Assembly (NCBI GenBank): GCA_933822405.4
Contig: CAKOGP040001736.1
Location: 188,981-252,980, forward strand
Source: Cylindrotheca closterium
Lineage: Eukaryota; Bacillariophyta; Bacillariophyceae; Bacillariales; Bacillariaceae
DNA: 64,000 nt
Direction: 5' to 3'
The notes below the pieces were generated by a model, which worked only from the letters and a program-made list of their open reading frames with translations, was not told the origin of the DNA and searched no databases. Both the position numbers and the translations under genes were made by a program. Positions 60,599 to 64,000 of the stretch are shown one piece after another; the first letter of the stretch is position 1, and every line of letters begins with the position of its first letter.

Positions 60599-61645
60599 TC
60601 ATGTTTGTGGTGGAAATAGTGGTTTCTTCTGGAGCACCAGTGGATGATTGGCACTCGACGCTCGTTGAATCATGCCGTCCCGCAGCAACTTGGACGTCAA
60701 ATCATAGTTCAAATACGAAGCCAGAGCATTCCAAACTTGTCGATCTTGTTGCAAATATGGAATCAGTTCATCAAACTCCCATACCAAAAAGGTGGCATCC
60801 TTGTTCTTGCGGACCACGACGTCTGCGGAAGCTCCCGTGTCCATATTGTTGAGAAGCATTCGGCCCAAGAGGGAAATCTCCCCAATGAATTTATACTGTT
60901 CCAGCTGCGCCACCTTTTTGCCATTTTTCAACACATCGACCGATCCCTCAATCAAAAATTGTAGACTGTGTTTGGCCTGTCCTTTCTTGACGACAACTGT
61001 TCCAGGTGGCACTTTGACCACTTGCGCCAATTCGTAGAGTCGCAAGAACTCCACTTTGGAAAATCCTCTTTGTTGAAAGTGTCCCTTTTCAAACAATTCT
61101 TGCATGGTGGGTGTCATAGAATCCGCTCGTTGTCGTTCCAAATGCAATTTGGTCACCATGGCGCCATTGATCAAGACCAGTACCAAATTCCATCGAATGG
61201 GAATCCAGAGTGGAATCTTGCGATAATACTGAAAGACCAATGCCAGGGACGTGGCCACTAAGGAGACCAAACGTAACGCAAAAATATCCGTCATGGTGTA
61301 GGCCGCCAGCACCAAAAAGGACGACAGGTTGCCGGCCAGTTCGGATAGGTTGTGATCGAGGAAACGTTTGCGGTTGAAAAAGTCGGCTCGGTTGTTCCAT
61401 ATGCTGGAATCAGCATCCATCTTGGCATCAACTTTGCTTGGTTTGGGTACATCTGGTGGATTGACCTTGGACGAAGTAAATCGTTTGGAGATTGCAAAAG
61501 TCATGGTGTGGTGGTGGTGGTTGGTCGGATGAGATGAATACTCCTTTGTGGCAACCAGAAAAGGTGCGACGGTTTCACCTCTTTGACGGACTAGGCGGCG
61601 TGAGGTGCGTGCCAAAGTATTGCTGACACGATGGAAGGAAAACAT
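60599..61645 (-). CDS. Popeye-like cyclic-nucleotide-binding-domain protein with mitochondrial presequence
   Basis: A single exon of 348 residues. The first 40 residues (MFSFHRVSNTLARTSRRLVR onwards) are rich in Arg/Ser/Thr and nearly free of acidic residues, which fits a mitochondrial targeting presequence. Residues about 100-165 hold two or three hydrophobic helices in a Popeye-type arrangement (LSSFLVLAAYTMTDIFALRL, IRWNLVLVLINGAMVTKLHL). A cyclic-nucleotide-binding fold follows at about 200-320: FSKVEFLRLYELAQVVKVPP, VVVKKGQAKHSLQFLIEGSV, FIGEISLLGRM and GASADVVVRKNKDATFLVWE. The phosphate-binding cassette GExxLL is present, but the position of the key Arg in the R-A-(S/T) step looks occupied by Gly. 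So ligand binding may be weak or lost. Popeye proteins bind cAMP in animals; here the location differs. Confidence 0.75.
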   Translation of the reverse strand: MFSFHRVSNTLARTSRRLVRQRGETVAPFLVATKEYSSHPTNHHHHTMTFAISKRFTSSKVNPPDVPKPSKVDAKMDADSSIWNNRADFFNRKRFLDHNLSELAGNLSSFLVLAAYTMTDIFALRLVSLVATSLALVFQYYRKIPLWIPIRWNLVLVLINGAMVTKLHLERQRADSMTPTMQELFEKGHFQQRGFSKVEFLRLYELAQVVKVPPGTVVVKKGQAKHSLQFLIEGSVDVLKNGKKVAQLEQYKFIGEISLLGRMLLNNMDTGASADVVVRKNKDATFLVWEFDELIPYLQQDRQVWNALASYLNYDLTSKLLRDGMIQRASSANHPLVLQKKPLFPPQT

Positions 61646-62070
61646 AATCGTTGTAGCTGTACCAGTTTACTCAATCTACAATTCAAGCTGATGATATTGT
61701 TGTATCTTTGCGGTCATTGTATTTTCCGTGCGTGTGTTCTTTTTGTGTGACACTTTGGAACTCTCCGATGCGACTCGTGGCACGTGCCGACGAGCTAATT
61801 GAATAGCGTACTTAATAGGAAGAAATCAGACGGCCCGCCCATCCCGGAAGTATATTCGGCCAAGATTTTGACGGATTTTTGACTTGTGTTTTTTTGCAAC
61901 GATTGACTGCGTACAATTGCATCAGCATAACATCAGCATAACATCATCCAAACTTTACCGATCTTAAAATCCGCAGTATTCTCGCGTCCCAATCGTCCAA
62001 AGCTCCTTCAACAATCATTCTTTGTTTTTGATTGTCAGATTCTGAAGTCTTTCATCTGCTTTTTGTCACC
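61646..62070. promoter_or_regulatory. Divergent promoter region
   Basis: Between the minus-strand gene at 60599-61645 and the LRR gene at 62071. Contains GCACGTGCCGACG (near 61782), a repeated CATCAGCATAACATCAGCATAACATCATCC (61920-61948) and no gene. Confidence 0.4.
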
Positions 62071-63911
62071 ATGCCGGAGAAATCAGAAGAACAACAACAA
62101 GTCCCAGAGAAATCCCCACCATGGAAATTCATCCTTATTGGAGTGGGGGTCGTGGTGTTCGCCTTGGCCATCGGATTGCCAATAGGATTGCTGGCAGGAG
62201 GCAGTGGTAGTGATGATTCTTCTTCCGCTTTATCCGCCACCAATGGATCTCCCAATGCATCTCCCACTAGCAGTGGTGGTAGTGGTGGTGGAAGCCCCAG
62301 TGGTGGTGGTGGAAGCTTTCCCAATCAGCCACCGGTCAGTTCTCCTACCTTTCAGAATCCTCCCGCCAACCGAGTTCCCATCAAATGTTTGCCCGACGAT
62401 TATCGAATTGATGCCTTGACGTCGGGTGTTTGTTCGGGTGGACTCCGCCGGGAAGAACTGTACCTTCGAACCTTGCGACAAATCACTGCCCAAAGTGTCT
62501 TGACCAATCCCAGTCGGCCCCAAGGAAAGGCCTTTGCCTTTTTGCTCAATTACGATCCCTACTTTCAAGGATCTTGTAGTACTACTGGTTTGAAGGAACG
62601 TTACATTTTGATGACTCTCTTCTTTTCCACCAAAGGAGAGTACTGGTCCCGACAAGTTGGTTGGTGCGGTGGAACCCAACATTGCACTTGGTCCGGAGTC
62701 TCTTGTTCCAGCAGTGGAACCATTACTGGAATCGAATTGGCCACCAACAATTTGAGTGGTACCATCCCGGAAGAATTCTATGCCCTCCAACACCTCCAAC
62801 GCATCAATTTGTTTGCCAATTCTATTTTGGGTACGATCCCCAACTTTTCGACACTGTACAACTTGAAGGAAATTGATTTGCAAAACAACTTGCTGACGGG
62901 CAATGCCTTTCCCACTAGTCTACCCAATGGTGTGACCCATTACAAAGTGAGTGGCAACAATTTGAGTGGCACCATTCCCACCTCGATATTGGACAAGTGG
63001 ACCCAACTCCAAACCCTTTGGGCGGGTAACAATCAGATCAGCGGTACCATTCCGACCCAATTTGGAAGACTCAATCGACTGACAAGTCTATACCTGTATG
63101 AAAACCGACTCCAAGGCAGCCTCCCGGCACAATTGGGCAACATTTTGTTGCAAGAGATTTGGTTGTCCAACAACTTTTTCGAACAACAAATTCCGGAATC
63201 TCTACTATTCTTGGGAAGTCTCAAGTTGTTTCGACTGGAAAACAACGTCTTTTCGGGCAGTCTTGCGACTTGGATTGGTCTTTTGACCAACTTGCAAGAC
63301 TTACGAGTCAACAATAACAACATTGCTGGAACTGTGCCAGTTCAATTGGATCAGCTTACCGATTTGAGTGAGTATAACATCCACGATGAATTGCCTTGTG
63401 AGACTACGGATTTCTAACACCACATTTTTATGTTTGTCCACTCTCGACCTGTTCAGAGGAACTACAGATTGGAACCAACTTTTGGAGTGGCAATCTGCCA
63501 AATATCTTCCGCAACCTACAGCAACTCGAGACCTTTGACGCATCGAATACTGATCTGGGTGGCACGATTCCCACCGCACTCTTCAACATTCCAACCCTGG
63601 AAACCGTCAATCTTTCCAACTCTCGATTGTCGGGTAGCATTCCCAATACATTGAGCAATGCTGGCAATCTACAGAAACTCTACCTGAATGACATGCCCAA
63701 CCTACGTGGAAACCTCCCGTCTCCTGGTCAAGGACGATTGGGCAGTCTGACGGAACTTTTGGTCCATCGAACGGGATTGACAGGGTCCATGCCCACATCG
63801 ATCTGTGCCCTGCGATCGGACTCCTTTTTGGATACCTTGGAAGCTGACTGCCTTGGAGGATCACCCAAATTGCAATGCGACTTTCCAGATTGCTGCACTC
63901 GATGCTACTAA
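62071..63911 (+). CDS. LRR membrane protein, single-pass, Gly/Ser stalk
   Basis: Exons 62071-63367 and 63457-63911 (phase-1 intron of 89 bp) encode 583 residues from the first in-frame ATG (MPEKSEEQQQVPEK). Order: short charged tail, anchor about 20-45 (FILIGVGVVVFALAIGLPIG), a Gly/Ser/Pro stalk about 60-100 (a run of GGGSP), a cap with LKERYILMTLFFSTKGEYWS and QHCTWSGVSCSSSGTITGI, then about 13 plant-type LRRs (LATNNLSGTIPEEFY, LYENRLQGSLPAQLGN, LSNSRLSGSIPNTLSN). It ends in a Cys-rich tail (LEADCLGGSPKLQCDFPDCC) within a few residues of the stop. Like the LRR gene at 59039 it lacks the C-terminal DWVGIY domain. The donor is GTGAGT. Confidence 0.85.
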
Positions 63912-64000
63912 TAACTGCAGAATGTGTCACATGATTGATTGATCGATTGATTCATTCATTCATTCATTCATTCATTGTGTTATGAAGATGTGACAACTAA
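63912..64000. repeat. 3' flank with GATT and CATT tetranucleotide runs
   Basis: GATTGATTGATCGATTGATT followed by about seven CATT units (63932-63977). The window ends 23 bp later. Confidence 0.85.

Noticed and set aside
1..64000. tRNA genes, CRISPR arrays and intact transposons
   Set aside because: No cloverleaf with recognisable A and B boxes, no evenly spaced repeats with unique spacers and no reverse transcriptase, integrase or transposase sequence was found by reading.

Overview
The window reads as nuclear DNA of a unicellular photosynthetic stramenopile, most likely a pennate diatom. The reasons are intron-poor genes with short GT-AG introns (about 74-213 bp), balanced base composition, many short palindromic and tetranucleotide tracts between genes, and a gene set typical of diatoms: LRR surface proteins with Pro/Thr/Ser stalks, helicase-associated (HA) domain proteins, kinesin-light-chain-like TPR proteins and a BspA-type LRR protein. 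No tRNA, rRNA, CRISPR array or intact mobile element was seen. The species assignment is inference. Splice junctions below were set by hand from frame continuity and GT-AG ends.

Layout. 0-9 kb: two tandem two-exon genes for tiny Lys-rich proteins, a divergent SDR-like enzyme, an LRR membrane protein and a probably myristoylated coiled-coil protein. 9-18 kb: a large surface protein joining a thrombospondin-C-like domain, an HIVPQ nuclease-like module and a VWD domain; a TRIC-type cation channel; a large unknown protein. 18-21 kb: a small membrane protein, a satellite-like block and a 10-N assembly gap followed by a near-copy of that protein's 5' end. 21-29 kb: two TPR paralogues (one frameshifted), a glycosyltransferase-like Golgi protein and a small Cys-rich secreted protein. 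29-36 kb: a tandem pair of LRR receptors-like proteins. 36-50 kb: an alpha/beta hydrolase, two HA-domain genes and five tandem copies (three intact, two decayed) of an unrecognised helical family, interleaved with a repeated GCATAAGATGTCC element. 50-55 kb: a second tandem pair of the same LRR family. 55-64 kb: a 1133-residue BspA-like LRR protein, two further LRR membrane proteins and a mitochondrial-looking Popeye/cyclic-nucleotide-binding protein.

The main theme is a family of four paralogous type II membrane proteins with one unusual order: cytosolic tail with conserved motifs, membrane anchor, Pro/Thr stalk, helical cap, LRRs, Cys cluster, second stalk and a C-terminal beta-sandwich-like domain with a DWVGIY-type motif. 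The second theme is active local gene duplication, seen in at least six families. The third is a repeated upstream element at similar distances from two unrelated gene families, which may be co-regulated or may have been duplicated together.
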